Shown here: one piece after another, positions 27,421-38,898 of the stretch
Layout of the letters: every line of letters begins with the position of its first letter
How positions within the stretch are numbered: position 1 is the first letter of the stretch
Source: Notospermus geniculatus
Taxonomy: Eukaryota > Nemertea > Pilidiophora > Heteronemertea > Lineidae
Reading direction: 5' to 3'
Length of the DNA: 64,000 nt
Assembly (NCBI GenBank): GCA_002633025.1
Contig: NMRB01001202.1
Span: forward strand, 44,418 to 108,417
The notes under the pieces: generated by a model
What the model saw: the letters and a program-made list of their open reading frames with translations, nothing else
Told to the model about the DNA's origin: nothing
Databases searched by the model: none
Position numbers and translations under genes: made by a program

Positions 27421-27506
27421 GATTCGAACCCACGGACCTTCGCATAAGGCATCAATCGCCAGCACTAAGAGGCAGCACGCCTTAACCACTAGGCCAAATC
27501 CCCATC
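27421..27506 (-). other. tRNA-like sequence or tRNA pseudogene
   Basis: On the minus strand GGGGATTTGGCCTAGTGG (box A) and GGTTCGAATCTG (box B), with a long variable region as in serine/leucine types. The B-box end with its flank is repeated at 27640-27698, so it is dispersed and probably SINE-derived. Confidence 0.5.
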
Positions 27507-27809
27507 TTCAAAAAAGATGGTTCAATGGCCTATGTTAAACGAGGCGCCCCGCGAGTGGCCCAAACAATCTCTGAACCCAAACAGTTTTGTTCTGCGAGGG
27601 GTCACATAAAGGAGATACAAATAATGAATATGAAATAGAAACGGGTTGCTACGATGAAATCATCGCGTCCTTCTACCAGATTCGAACCCACGGACATTAC
27701 GAAACCAAGAGGAATTCATTGTGAAACCTAGGCCCTGTCAAAAAGTTAGACCATACGGGGCCCAACTAGGCTGAATGGGCTCATTGTCGTCTTGGGTGGG
27801 CTATACTTT

Positions 27810-28636
27810 GGCCCGTATGCACCACTGTGGCTTAAGCCGAAATTGAGCTTAAGTCTAACTTAAGTTCGAACTTAACTTGAAGTCGGTATGCACCAACTAA
27901 AGCTAAGCTTCAAGTCTGGCTTAAACCCCACAAAAACTTACTCGTATACCTCGAATTTAAAGGCGTGCCTTCAACAAGCGCGGTTCCCAAGGGGACCGCC
28001 GGGCGCTTGCCTCCCCTTTCAACCAAAATATCTGTAAAATCGATCGTGAAATTCTGGAATTTGGCGCAAATTTCACTGTCCTAGCAGAAGGCACCCCCTT
28101 TTCCCAAATCCTCGGTCCGCTCCTGCCATCAATGTCAACATGGAAGTTAGTTGTGGATGCTCTTGATCCATTCATTGCACAGGGGAGTATCCAGAAGGAG
28201 TAAGCCGGGACCGGAATAACCGACTATCCCGATGAGGAATTTCAGAAATGGTTTGGTTTCGCCAAGGAGAATATTCGCCAAATCTTGCAGTTGATTGAGC
28301 GCGAGATAGGCCTATCTCCAAATTCTGACAAGAAATTTGCGTTGTCTCCCATCTGTGAGCCTGATAGCGAAACCTGTGTTGCCTACAATAGGCCTACTGA
28401 TCCGTTACGAGTCAAGGCTTAAGTTTAAAGTTGACAAATAACTCAGAAGAGCTGCGAGCTTAACAGTGAAACCTGTTACGCGTCAAGGCTTAAGTTATAG
28501 CTATACTAATCGTAAGTTAAGAAATAACTCAAATGGGCTGCGGCTCAAGTTGGGATAAGCGGAATTTCAGCTTAAGTTAAAGATCAGCTTAGCCGGAGTT
28601 AAGATAAAACTTAGCCTAAACTGGTGCATACGGGCC
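27810..28636. mobile_element. Harbinger-like element with 3-bp target duplication
   Basis: GGCCCGTATGCACCA is mirrored by TGGTGCATACGGGCC, flanked by TTT on both sides. Subterminal CTTAAGTT words recur. The plus strand near 28225-28370 reads YPDEEFQKWFGFAKENIRQI, resembling the N-terminal part of HARBI1-like transposases, with stops before and after. Confidence 0.7.
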
Positions 28637-29146
28637 TTTATGTTTACCGAGGATCATCCTGTGTAATCATCTTTTTTTTGGCCAAGGACGCCCCGGGGTA
28701 AACATAAGGTCCTTTAACTTTACCCAGCGTGGAGTTCCAGCCGAATCGCGCTGATCGTTCACCTGCGTCCGAGAATTGGTACTGCGCACGCGTAGCGCTC
28801 ACGACTTAGGCCTAAATGTGTCGTACAACATTCATAACATTTGTCGTGATGGAGACTGTGTGCGTCAAAGACTGCGATTTAAATCCTTTGACTGTTGATT
28901 TGTTTTTAACTAGTAGCTAAGCTGACCGCCATGCATGGTTTTTGCAGAAAGTTCCTCTAGTGGCAGACCATCGACAACACAGTGCAGCAACAGTCTGTCT
29001 ACATTTTCATCATCCGCAGCGTTTTCATCGGAAGCACACTCGGTCATTATCAAATCCATATTAGATTCTTCAAGGCACGAAATCTCAAACTAAGATTTCT
29101 GTGAAGTATCACACCCAGGTGTTAGAGGACGTCCAGAAATAGGTGT

Positions 29147-29790
29147 TAGGGAGGTTTCGCAAGCGCCCGGTTAGGCCCTACGACGACGTTTATCTATTGT
29201 GTGGGTACAACCAAACAATAGATAAACGTCGTCGTATAGCCGGCTTGTTGTACTTGACTCGATGACTCGATGGCGCGATGACTCGAAGGCGCGAAGAAGG
29301 CCAATTAAAATTCCTGCATAATTGGTGAATGCCTTATTTTAATTCGAGTTCCGCACTGGGTTACTATGCAACATTTTTAGGAAGGTGAGGAACAGGCAGT
29401 AGGATCATTGCTCAAAAGGGCTGTAAATTAACGCTATACCTCCTCCGGGGTTTGGAATAGGGAGACAAGACCAATCCCTACAACTTTTCAGAAGGGACCC
29501 ATAGTAAATTCTCAATGACCTAGGAGCTGTAGGCCTAGTTCGAGGCTATCCTTCATTTCATGATTTACGTTGAATATCAACCTTAATTCACCTACAAGTA
29601 TTAGTAGCTCGCGACACTACGACGGTCCACTTCCGCCGTTGATCCATTCCACTTCTTAGAAATAACGAGCTGAATTTCATTGAATAATTTTGGCGGTCAT
29701 CGAGTCATCGCGCCATCGAGTCTTCGCGTCATCGAGTCAAGTACAACAAGCCGTATGGCCTAACCGGACGCTCGCGAAACCTCCCTATTT
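29147..29790. mobile_element. Foldback element with a nested palindrome
   Basis: Left GGGAGGTTTCGCAAGCGCCC is mirrored by GCGAAACCTCCCT at the right. The inner arms carry repeated GACTCGATG/CATCGAGTC words. Inside the left arm a separate palindrome (ACGACGTTTATCTATTG and its complement, 29181-29234) interrupts the homology, consistent with a nested insertion. Confidence 0.75.
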
Positions 29791-30397
29791 TTTAAAAATT
29801 CGCCAACATTTGTCCTGTAATGTTCATAAATCCTTTAGCCATGTTAGCAGAGTCCATGTCGTTTTCAGAGTACGGATACAAAAAAAGACCGACCATTGAA
29901 TGCTGTTTTAGACATGGGACTGTAAATCGATGTAAACCACAACTATTACACCAGCCGAGTATCCACTTCCGAAACAGATTGAAGCAGTTCCATATCCTCT
30001 GTCCCACTCACAACTTCGACTGAGTTCCTCATATTCAAGTTAATTGTAAGTATCAAATTTAGATTGTTCAGTGGACGGCTGATATCGATTCCCTGTTTCC
30101 AACTGTTTGAAAAAAATAGTTTTACATCTAAAGCACAAAGAAAAATAAACAATGAAATGTGATCAATGTACCATAAAAAGCGAAACAATAACTAAATGTC
30201 GTACTTGAATTTTGCGTCATTACCAAAGATAGGCAACATGACATCTTTGGAAAATTCCACAATAGAAGTGGGTTCCGAGCATGCACACCACAGTCATAAA
30301 TGTAATAGCCCCCCCCCCCCGCGGATTTTTTTCCTAATCGGTATAGATTCCTAACCAGTATATCCATTGCGGAATGAAATTAACGAAGTGAATGGTG

Positions 30398-30526
30398 GGT
30401 TAATGATTGGGTTAGGAATAGGGTTAAGGGTTAGGATAGGGGTAAGGGTTAGGAATAGGGTTAGGGTTAGTGCTGGGTGTAGTATTAGGATTAGGATTAA
30501 GATTAGGATTAGGATTAGCTTTTGCT
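30398..30526 (+). repeat. Degenerate telomere-like GGGTTAGG tract
   Basis: Irregular GGGTTAGGAATA, GGGTTAAGGG and GGATTAGGATTA units over about 130 bp, flanked by C runs at 30309 and 30550. It resembles an interstitial TTAGGG-type tract, the animal telomere motif, but is too irregular to be a recent telomere. Confidence 0.6.
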
Positions 30527-30598
30527 ATATAGGTTAGGGAAAAAATTCGCCCCCCCCCCCGGCCCGAGGAATCGATGAGCCGTATTCCTCTGTTCAAA

Positions 30599-30856
30599 TC
30601 AAGAGGTTATGAAGTATATCCTTGCCATGCTGACGTTGGGAGATGGTGGGTCTCCGTCTCTGAAAAAATCAGTTTCCTTTGTATTACAATAGACCATTCT
30701 GTCGACATTTACATACAGCTTCACGGGGTAGTTTTCAAGTAATTTGTGCATTTTATTGTACGACTGTTGGACGTCCAGCTGTACAAGAACGAAGCACGTC
30801 CGTGTACCGAGTAAAAAGTGTAAATAAACAAAACCCACGGGATCTAATTCGGACAT
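30599..30856 (-). CDS. Possible first exon or small gene, unrecognised
   Basis: ATG at 30856 with A at -3 opens MSELDPVGFVYLHFLL and runs 85 codons. An in-frame TTTTTTCAG could instead be an acceptor. Composition looks protein-like but no family was recognised. It faces away from the open frame at 31252, about 400 bp apart, as in a bidirectional promoter. Confidence 0.3.
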   Translation of the reverse strand: MSELDPVGFVYLHFLLGTRTCFVLVQLDVQQSYNKMHKLLENYPVKLYVNVDRMVYCNTKETDFFRDGDPPSPNVSMARIYFITS

Positions 30857-31251
30857 TATGATTGGTTATTTGCAGGGTTCTAACTAAACCCTAACCGAAA
30901 GTAGTTGGCACTTGGCAGCATCTTGCTGCCACGTTGGCAACAAGCCAATTAAACCTACCTCTGTGTATTTTGGGGTTGTAAAGTGTTAGGTTGTGTTTCA
31001 AGTCAAAATGAATAGGATTACATGCATCTTGCCCTGACAAGGGTTCCTATCACTCCTACTCTCGCTCAATCCACCCTTGCCTGAAACTACCCACATTTCA
31101 ACTCGCATTGCCGCCGAGAGATGAGCGGCAAATCAGAGCTCTCGTTGAGCTGTCACCTCGCCTCCAGGAACTGAGCAATTACGAAGTACACGAAATACGT
31201 AGTGTATGTGACCAGATGCACCTGGGCGCGAGGTGAATCAACAGAGCAAAC

Positions 31252-31434
31252 ATGGCGGCTTCAGAACTTCGCTTGGGGTCAGAAATTTGCGGAAAATACA
31301 ACGTTTCGTCGCTTGCTTCACATCAGAAGGATACTATTCACGTGTTTGCATCAGGGAAGGACTTGTTTGTGTCAAATATGACCGGGAAAGGGATACCATT
31401 CATGTTTTACTCGGCTTCAGCTGCGTCTAATTAA
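31252..31434 (+). CDS. Possible short exon, unrecognised, abutting a duplication edge
   Basis: AACATGGCGG is a good start context, followed by MAASELRLGSEICGKYNVSS for 60 codons. The stop coincides with the left edge of the segment shared with 46.3 kb, so the frame may have been truncated by that duplication. Function unknown. Confidence 0.3.
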   Translation: MAASELRLGSEICGKYNVSSLASHQKDTIHVFASGKDLFVSNMTGKGIPFMFYSASAASN

Positions 31435-31840
31435 GGTGTGACGTCACGTGAAGAACCTCGACGCTGTAGTGTAATGTGAGAAATATTTTACCACATCATA
31501 TCAGAACTGAACTTAAAAAGTGTTAATTCATGATATGCTACTACATGCAATTCGAAAACGATTTTTGTCCACCTGTGGCACTCCTCCAACCGAATGAAAA
31601 ATGTCATAATGCAAAATGTCAGGTGTTATCAGCAATTTTAAATGAGATAATTTTCTTCGGGTAGATTTTCCGCACAAAGGATTGCTTAACGAATGTTCCA
31701 CCATCATTCATTTTTATTCCAGAAATATTCACAGCTGTGAGCAGTCTTGATGTCTGGGCCGGCCATGGAAGTATTTCTTTGGACGGCGTGTTTAATTTTT
31801 AAGACTGTTTAGACTATTTTAATATATTTTTTTCGTCTAA

Positions 31841-32108
31841 GCCCGGTGGTCGAGTGCTTAGCGCGCTTGACTTCCAAACTGTGCAATAGGTCGGCGCGAG
31901 TTCGATTCCGGGCGAAGGCATTGTGGAACAAAATGTGAAAAATTCGAGGGTCCGTCTGATGGGACTAAAAGCCGTGGTCCCTTGTACCTGAGCGTCTATG
32001 CCAGGGCAAGTAAAAGACCCCACACAGGTGGACTGTAGCCTGTCGTGGACTCAATACCTCCGGCAAAAAACCAAGAGGGTTATGACGCCGGTAAATGATA
32101 TATGATGT
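31841..32108 (+). mobile_element. tRNA-headed SINE, copy in unit 1
   Basis: Head GCCCGGTGGTCGAGTG (box A) to GAGTTCGATTCCGGGCG (box B), then a body with GGGTCCGTC, AAGCCGTGGTCCCTTG, AGTAAAAGACCCC and CCTGTCGTGGACTC. It ends in an ATGATATATGAT tail. Related copies are at 46709, 59938 and 4339. Confidence 0.85.
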
Positions 32109-32266
32109 ACAATATGATAATTTCTTTGGATTGAGGAGAATAGTTTTACCTGTGTACTCGATCCGAAAGTTCCCTTCGCCTGCTGCACCAAAATCATAGA
32201 ACCCGCGTGACTACGAAGTAATTGTAAATAAAACCGACTTTTCTTTCTGACGTCACGGTTTAATAG

Positions 32267-32415
32267 GGAGGTTTAGCAATCAAACAATAAACTTAAACGT
32301 TAACGACAACTTTTTTCGTGTACCGAAAGTGCAATATAAAATCTGGTGTTAATGTGTAGAATGAAAAGTAACGTTGTCGTAGAGTTTACGTTTATCGTTT
32401 TATTTCTAAACCTCC
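32267..32415. mobile_element. MITE with GGGAGGTTTAGAAATCAAAC ends, copy 1
   Basis: GGGAGGTTTAG is mirrored by CTAAACCTCC; inner motifs are CGTTAACGACAAC and GTTGTCGTAGAG. Related copies are at 47147-47326, 60135-60284 and 60451-60583, and a half copy near 41450. Confidence 0.8.
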
Positions 32416-32680
32416 ATGTTAACTGGGGCAAAGCATTTTAGTGTTCGCTGTGAAGGTGGATCATCAAATCTATATTGAAATGACCATCTTTGAAACACAA
32501 ACTACATGTACTCAACCTACCAGAAGAACAGTGTTTTACCACAGAACCGATAAGTGTACACCGCAGCACTCGATTCATCATAATTTAAACAACTGGGCAA
32601 TACCCGTTTGGTGGCGGAACTGCTAAATTCATGCGTCATTATAGGAGCGCTTGGTGGAGGTAATGTGTGGTTGAGATCTA

Positions 32681-33554
32681 GGCCCAGTTGCACAAAGAAT
32701 CTTAAGTCTAAGAAAAAACTTAAGTCTGAAATGAAGCCATCTGATTTGCTGAAACCTGGTCACATGATGACTTAAGTCAAACTTTAGACTTAAGGGCGAG
32801 CCATCATTGTGAATTTTCATAGTGCTTGAATCCAAGCCCCTCTGTGAAAAGCAGTAAAGACACCCTCACTTGACTTTTGTTTGGGTCCATTGTGATCACT
32901 GTGCTGTATAGACACAGGAAATGAGCAAAATCCCAAGAATTACAAGTAATAATTATATTATGTAATCCAAAACAAAGAAATTCGCCAAACATGAAAAACA
33001 GGTACCGGTACAATTTTCTCAGAGAAGAAGCATGTAAATGACACATTCAGGTAGTGGCAGCAATGCCACAAACCCATAGAACCTGGGGTGGCAAGGATGT
33101 CTTGACCAGCATTTCATAGACAGCATACACGCTCAGTACATTCGAAGAGAACCAGATCCAATATATCCGCCCTGTTTTTGGAAAATTGGCAGCATTCATG
33201 CAGTTCACTTGTGGAGTACTCTATGTCTGTTGAAAATAATGCTACCGAAAGGGGTGGACTGGGTAGAAAAAACGACGAACTTTACGACACGCATGTTGTT
33301 TGATCTTCAAAGTTTGCCATTTCTTGGGAAAGTGTTCCGACAACTAGTCTTTTGTTTCAACTTATTAGCTAATTAGTGCGTTCCAAGATACATCTCATTC
33401 AATTCCTTTTGACTTATAGACCAAGCAGGCGCCTTCATTTCCGTCATATATCTTGTATTTTTATGTATTTTGACATCTTTTATTTACAACGCCTGGCCAC
33501 GTTTCAAAAATTCAAAACGTTGGCTCGCCCTTAAGATTCTTTGTGAAACTGGGC
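32681..33554. mobile_element. TIR element with GGCCCAGTT ends
   Basis: GGCCCAGTTGCACAAAGAAT is mirrored by ATTCTTTGTGAAACTGGGCC. Subterminal CTTAAGTC words recur. Absent from the matching place in unit 2. A truncated relative is at 17564-17815. Confidence 0.8.
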
Positions 33555-33699
33555 CCTGGTCCGACTCCCACTCCCGCTCCGACTCCGAGGTGCAAAATTT
33601 CGGATTTTTCAAGTTGGAGATAAATTTACCACCCAGGTGGGTTCTGTTCGTTCTCCTAGAATGAGTAAACACCATTGCTTTGGAAAACCCCGTTGTATT

Positions 33700-33866
33700 T
33701 GATGACGTAGTTCCCAAAAAGGAATCGTCTGGAGTGGGATTCGAGACTCGGAACATCCGTAATGACGTCATCCCCGTTCGAGTGGCCTAATGACGTCATT
33801 CCGCCGCACATGACGTTGCCGACGTCACGGACGACGCGACGGCAATCTCGGTGACGTGATGACGTC
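33700..33866. promoter_or_regulatory. Cluster of TGACGTCA-like (CRE-like) palindromes
   Basis: TGACGTCA or near matches occur at about 33762, 33791, 33820 and 33860, plus GATGACGTAG near 33702. Such motifs bind CREB/ATF factors in animals. Their function here is unknown, since no intact gene starts nearby; they may be part of a repeat. Confidence 0.35.
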
Positions 33867-34036
33867 AAAAGGCCTGAACAGCATTGTTATTTTCGTTAAT
33901 ATCTTAATATTTCAAAAACTATTAGTGATATCAAAATTCGGGCTTCGTAAGGACACTTCCCAGGCCCGTCTGAATGTGCATACCAAGTTTGGTGGCGATC
34001 CGTTCATTAGTCTCGGAGAAAATCGCATGATGAACG

Positions 34037-35062
34037 TTACTGTTGAGAGTAAACTTCTACAAATTTTAAACCTTGGCTTCTATCGTATTTGGGATGGTAA
34101 GAAAAAAGCATCACTACTTTACCATTCGGAGTTAATCTTGTGTCAATGGTGCCTAAATTTATGATCCTGGCTCGTTTTAAAGTACGGTAAATAAAATCAT
34201 CATCGGTTTCAAAGACCTGGTCGCGAACAGGGGTCTTAACGTCTGACAGTTTAAGTCGTAACCCAAAAATATCATTTTTTTGTAAGCCCCATTTCTTTGG
34301 TTGTAATACTGAAAATATCTTTGGTGCTGTTGACTCCATAATGAAGTTTGAAGGCGGCCATAACTGTAGGGTGATTTAGCCCCAACTATCTGACCAACAT
34401 ACCCGTTTTTCGATCGAAAAAGAAAGAAACCAGGTTCCATTAAGTGACAATCAAGCACCACGTCGGTTTCAGCTGTAAGCGCTACATATTCAACATCGTT
34501 ACATGCATGTGGGAATTTGAGGGCGACTGCATCTGACAAAACGATTGATTTACTTGATTTAATGAATGACGTCTTGTGGACAGTTGCTGTAGCGCTCCCT
34601 GGAAAATCATACTTGCACATGATCATGACTTTGTCTTTTTCAACTTCTGGACTATATGTTCTCGATGACTGATAGCACCGGTCAAATTTCGGTATCTTCA
34701 TCGTAAACTCGACTGTTTGATTAAACAGATTGAGAAGATGAAATGTAGTTCTTCGTGCCTGGCCGAAAGTGCGAAAAATCAAAAACCTTCTATCACATAG
34801 ACTCTGAATTGAAAATAGTTGATAGGAAGATGGATATTTTACCGAGCGCCAAAGCTCAAATGTGTTATTTTTAAGATTATAGAGTCTGACATTGTTCGGG
34901 TATATACCACCCTTTGTAATAATTAGTAAATATCCAAAACGCCTGCAATACCACCACTTATCCCGATCAGCGCGAAACTTGAAAGGCGGTTTAAGCGTCG
35001 TCCTGGCAATTCGTTTGTATAATATCTTACTTTCCAGTTGCTTGAGGAACAAACCGATAATT
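34037..35062 (-). pseudogene. ORF B, unit 1, frameshifted
   Basis: Open from 35052 through RSLKPMM, then shifts frame near 34190. The homologous tail GKVVMLFSYHPKYD and the YSQQ stop continue in another frame to 34037. No in-frame ATG exists at the start; the open frame begins just after a TAA near 35080. It follows ORF A by about 210 bp. Function is unknown; see the 253-1341 entry. Confidence 0.7.
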
Positions 35063-35272
35063 TCATAAGTAACATGTTATGGAAAAACGAAGACTTTCCA
35101 AAGAATTCGTCAAAATGTCACAATATCGTCGGTAAAGTATTTCACTAAATAGATGATTACTGAATAAATTAGTATTTTTTGTTACTAAATCGAACTTGCT
35201 GTACATAAAGCAGCCTTTACATGATGACTTCATAAGCGTTGCCACTTCAAGCAACTGTCATTGACTGGCTCA

Positions 35273-36621
35273 CTAAGATGTGTCTGCTGTATGAATATAC
35301 ACTTCGTTCAGTACTAGAATCCCATTTGCTAACCTCCGGCTAATTTCATACACGTTGCCGGTTGCGTCATATCCAAAATCACGACTATCGTGAAAACTGT
35401 GAAACTCTACAACAGACTGCGTAAGGAACCTCCCCGTGTCCCCAGAGTAAAGTCTATTGCTTCCGGCCTGAATAATCGGATCAAAATTGAAGCCTATGAA
35501 TCGTGTCTCGCATTTCTCGTCGTGGCAGGTTGTGTATCTAAAAGGCGAACCTGGATAACCATCAAGTAGCGCAGCAAAATCCATTTTGTATTTTGCAACA
35601 AAACGATTTAAATAAACTCTAGCTGTAGCTGCCTTTTTGTGAAATAAAGTAATCATTAAAAATCTTTTTGTACGGGACTTCAAACATAGAAAGAAGTTTG
35701 AAATGAGGAACCCGCACACTAACGTCACGACGTGGCGCTGCGAGCGATTGTACCGAAGTTTCTGTTTTTCTAACGTTATTTCCATTTATTTCTGGCGTGA
35801 AAATAAACCATTTGTGTTGGTCGCCCGAGAGTAAAACTTATATCATCGTGTAGCAGATGAAATTTTCTTTTAATCTCATTCCTTTTTTTTCTTAAAATGA
35901 AGAGATACAATGGCGATAAAAGCAACGTCTTTTGTGTCATTTTTCCTGTAGAAAAATGTACAGCAATTTCTTCATGACGCAACGTCAGCACCTAACATGA
36001 CGCCAATGACACCTAAAATGACGTCAATGACGTCGTTTCGGTACAAGCGCTCGCAGCGCCGACCTGTCGATGAGCGGGTTCCCCATTATCGTAGCGGCAT
36101 CACAATATCGAATAGGCAACAGCGCCCCGTCCTGGAAGCACATTTGTCCGAATCGGTCTGCCACGTCATACGGCATCAATAACACCCCACTTAGTTTCAT
36201 TAATGCATATTTCTTCCACACAAATAACAAAAGACTTCCAGTCCTGATAATATCCGCTAAGTTTTTTTCCCAGTGAGTTTTTGATGTACGATTTTTCCTT
36301 TTCGCTGATGTGTATGGAAACAAACTTCTTGGTGCTGAGGTCGAAGGCGAAAATATTTGGCTCATGAATTGGGGCGGCAAAAAATACAAAATTCTGATAT
36401 CTGTTCAAAATTTCGAAGCTCTCTGGTAGCCTATTCTTTTTGGAAAACCATATATTAACTGCTAATGACATACTCAAGTGTTGTTTTGTTGAATTCAAAT
36501 ATCAGGAAATTGTCTTCCGACACAGCAAGAAGGAAACTTTTCTGATAGCCAAACATATGTTGAACCCTATACTTTCCTTCCGGAATTGCGGCACTATGCG
36601 AGCTTTACGTTTTGAGCTCAT
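35273..36621 (-). pseudogene. ORF A, unit 1, broken by an inserted element and indels
   Basis: ATG at 36621 (MSSKRKARIV) and TAG at 35275-35273. Compared with units 2 and 3 it has a base lost soon after the start (near 36586), a one-base indel near 36465, a seven-T run near 36260 that shifts frame, and a 380-bp element at 35705-36084. Recognisable blocks are NIFAFDL, FVSIHISEKEKSYI, RYCDAAT, AALLDGYPGSPFRYTTCHDE, LYSGDTGRFLTQSVVEF and YEISRRLANGILVL. The family was not recognised. Confidence 0.7.
35705..36084. mobile_element. 380-bp element inserted in ORF A of unit 1
   Basis: GAGGAACCCGC is mirrored by GCGGGTTCCCC. Units 2 and 3 have the uninterrupted site GAAATTATCG, implying a 2-bp AT duplication. 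The right half carries TGACGTCA-like motifs (35995-36040). Confidence 0.85.
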
Positions 36622-36848
36622 CCTCAAAAATCTTCGCTATAAAATTGAATGTCATCTAACGTGGAGTGTGAAGTCAACGTCCTGTGTGCATTTCGGGGAA
36701 CAGCAACAGTACAGTTCCATGTAATGTAACTTAAAGATAATGTATCACTAGGTATTTTCACGGGCCACGAAAGTCATTTGTTTGCATTTTGTTTGTTCGT
36801 GTGTAGTCTGTCTTTGTCTTATGAGTAATTTGTTGGTGCCTTTGTCCC

Positions 36849-37117
36849 TTTGTTGGTGCCTTAGTGCTGTTAGTGAGGCAGAAATTGAAAGTAAAAAGGC
36901 AACAAAGACTGACTGTGACCAGGCGTCGATGGTGACTCTTGTCATCTGAGAGGCAATATTCATGATATTGCCCTCTGGAAACCCATCTTCCAAAATAAAA
37001 AATAAAAATAAAAAGTGCCCCCCCCCCCCTTGCCAATTTTGAGGGACCAGGTGGACGATAAACATAAGTATTTTTTTACTTGGCCTTATGAGTAATTTGT
37101 TGGTGCCTTTGTCCCTC
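36849..37117. mobile_element. Insertion between 32-bp direct repeats in unit 1
   Basis: CTTATGAGTAATTTGTTGGT and following bases occur at 36818 and 37084 but once in unit 3 (63258). The roughly 266 bp between them is therefore extra in unit 1, or was lost by recombination in unit 3. Confidence 0.65.
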
Positions 37118-38207
37118 TAGAAATTCTTGATAGAATAGCGAATCAAAATGACGATTGGGAGCCGCCTCTACTGGCCTTTTAAAAATGGTGATATTTAGAT
37201 ACCTACCCTGATCTGAAACATCCGACTTCCCTTTGAAAATCGTGCATCCTCCTGCCCAAGACATATCCCTTGTCGCTTGTTAAGTTGGCACAAAAATTTT
37301 AGTACTATCGGCAGGATATTAAAAGTAGTACAGCCTCCCCATGTTATGCACATGACACTGCAGTACAAAGACGATGAAGAGGGCACTGACCTAAGATCCG
37401 GACGGATTAGAACCTTATTGCTAATTAAGTGGTGAAAAATCGATCCTTCAGGTTTTTCCATTGAGTGTATTGTCAGGGATATTTAAATAAACTGTTGAAA
37501 AAATATAAGCACATGTAGTAGATTTACATAAAAGTGCATTTTGAAGTAGTGTTTCCGGAATAATCCTGTTGATCAGTGATATTATCACAGATTTGCGGAA
37601 CCTCACGACACTTAGATTGGATACCACTACCTATGCATGTCCAAATATCGCCGGTTCAGGCGTAGACTTGTTCCTGATCGCACAGCTAGGGCAAAAAGCA
37701 CAGCAGGCAAAGCAACCGGGAACCAGTCTAAAACATGCGTTGATTGGTGCGGGAATGGTGCGACAACGATGGGAACCAGGCTAATCGAGGCGACGTATCC
37801 ATGCGCATGCACGAGGTAGAGTGATACTGCTTCTTCAAATTAGGTATGAGTTATGGCGTCAGTCACACCATTTATCGTAGACCGAGCGTCAATCACGACA
37901 AACATCTGCACTGGTGTGATTGGGATTATGTTTTAGAAATCACGTGCACCCCATCCATGCCATCTGTCGTTACATCTTGGTAGAGGGCAGGGTATGGGAT
38001 CTGTGGATTTTGACCACGGTCCTCATTGGAGATAGGGCAATCCTCTGTGAATGGCGTCCGAACTGTCTTTTCCGTTCAAAACTGACGAGAGCTATTCAAT
38101 GGTCAAGTCCTACTCATTGTGTACATAACATAGCGAAGATGGTGCCATCCCGAAAAAAAAATCAGGGGGGAACAACGCTCCAGGCGCAAATGAATTTGCC
38201 CCATTCC

Positions 38208-38898
38208 TTAAGGCGGATTTATACTTCTGACGCCATAACCCGCGTAATACGCTAGCATACCCTCGCAGCCGGCGTTAGTCGGCGCATAGGCTTAATAGTC
38301 GACTGACCCAATGCTGCTGGACTCATCATTCAGCCGGGTCAGTCGACTTTACAAACACCCCTACCGTTGCCGCCCCGGAGCACGATTCGAACCGCATACA
38401 TGTGCGCCTAGCTTTATGCTCTCCACACCAGCGAGCACTCGCCGCATACCGCCAGCGCATGTCGGCGTAACATTTTCCAGAGTTCAACTGTTTTGAACTT
38501 TTACGATGTGCTCTTGCATTCGCCGGCAATGCAGCCAATCACAAGTCGCCATTCGAGAGTCTGCGTGTGTGGGTTTACACTTCGGACAATAACAGTAAAC
38601 GAGCGGTCAGGGGTAGGCGCATAGAAACTCCTCTAGCGCTAGCGGAGTTTCTATGCGGCCACCCCAGGTCTGCCGGTGTAACGTTTTTCATGTGGCCGTT
38701 TTTTCTGTGTGATTCCCATTGTTCGAAACACACTGGGAAAGGGACTCGCTGTTTCTCTGTGTGTCGTTCATTGTCAAGTCGCGGCTTATTCCGTCAGTCT
38801 AAATGTCACACTGGCAAACGGGCCTCAATGAAAAACGTTACACCGGCACTCACCCGTATTACGGCGGGTGACGGCGTCAGAGGTGTAAATCCGCCTTT
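38208..38898. mobile_element. TIR element with AAGGCGGATTTA ends
   Basis: TAAGGCGGATTTATACTTCT is mirrored by GGTGTAAATCCGCCTTTA. A nested palindrome, GTCGACTGACCC and its complement, lies at 38298-38347. In unit 2 the matching element is expanded by further insertions (about 52.1-55.66 kb). Confidence 0.7.

Noticed and set aside
31252-32023. Frames across the SINE (for example GSFTCPGIDAQVQGTTAFSP) recurring at 46.8 and 60.0 kb
   Set aside because: These are translations of SINE copies on the minus strand, not genes.
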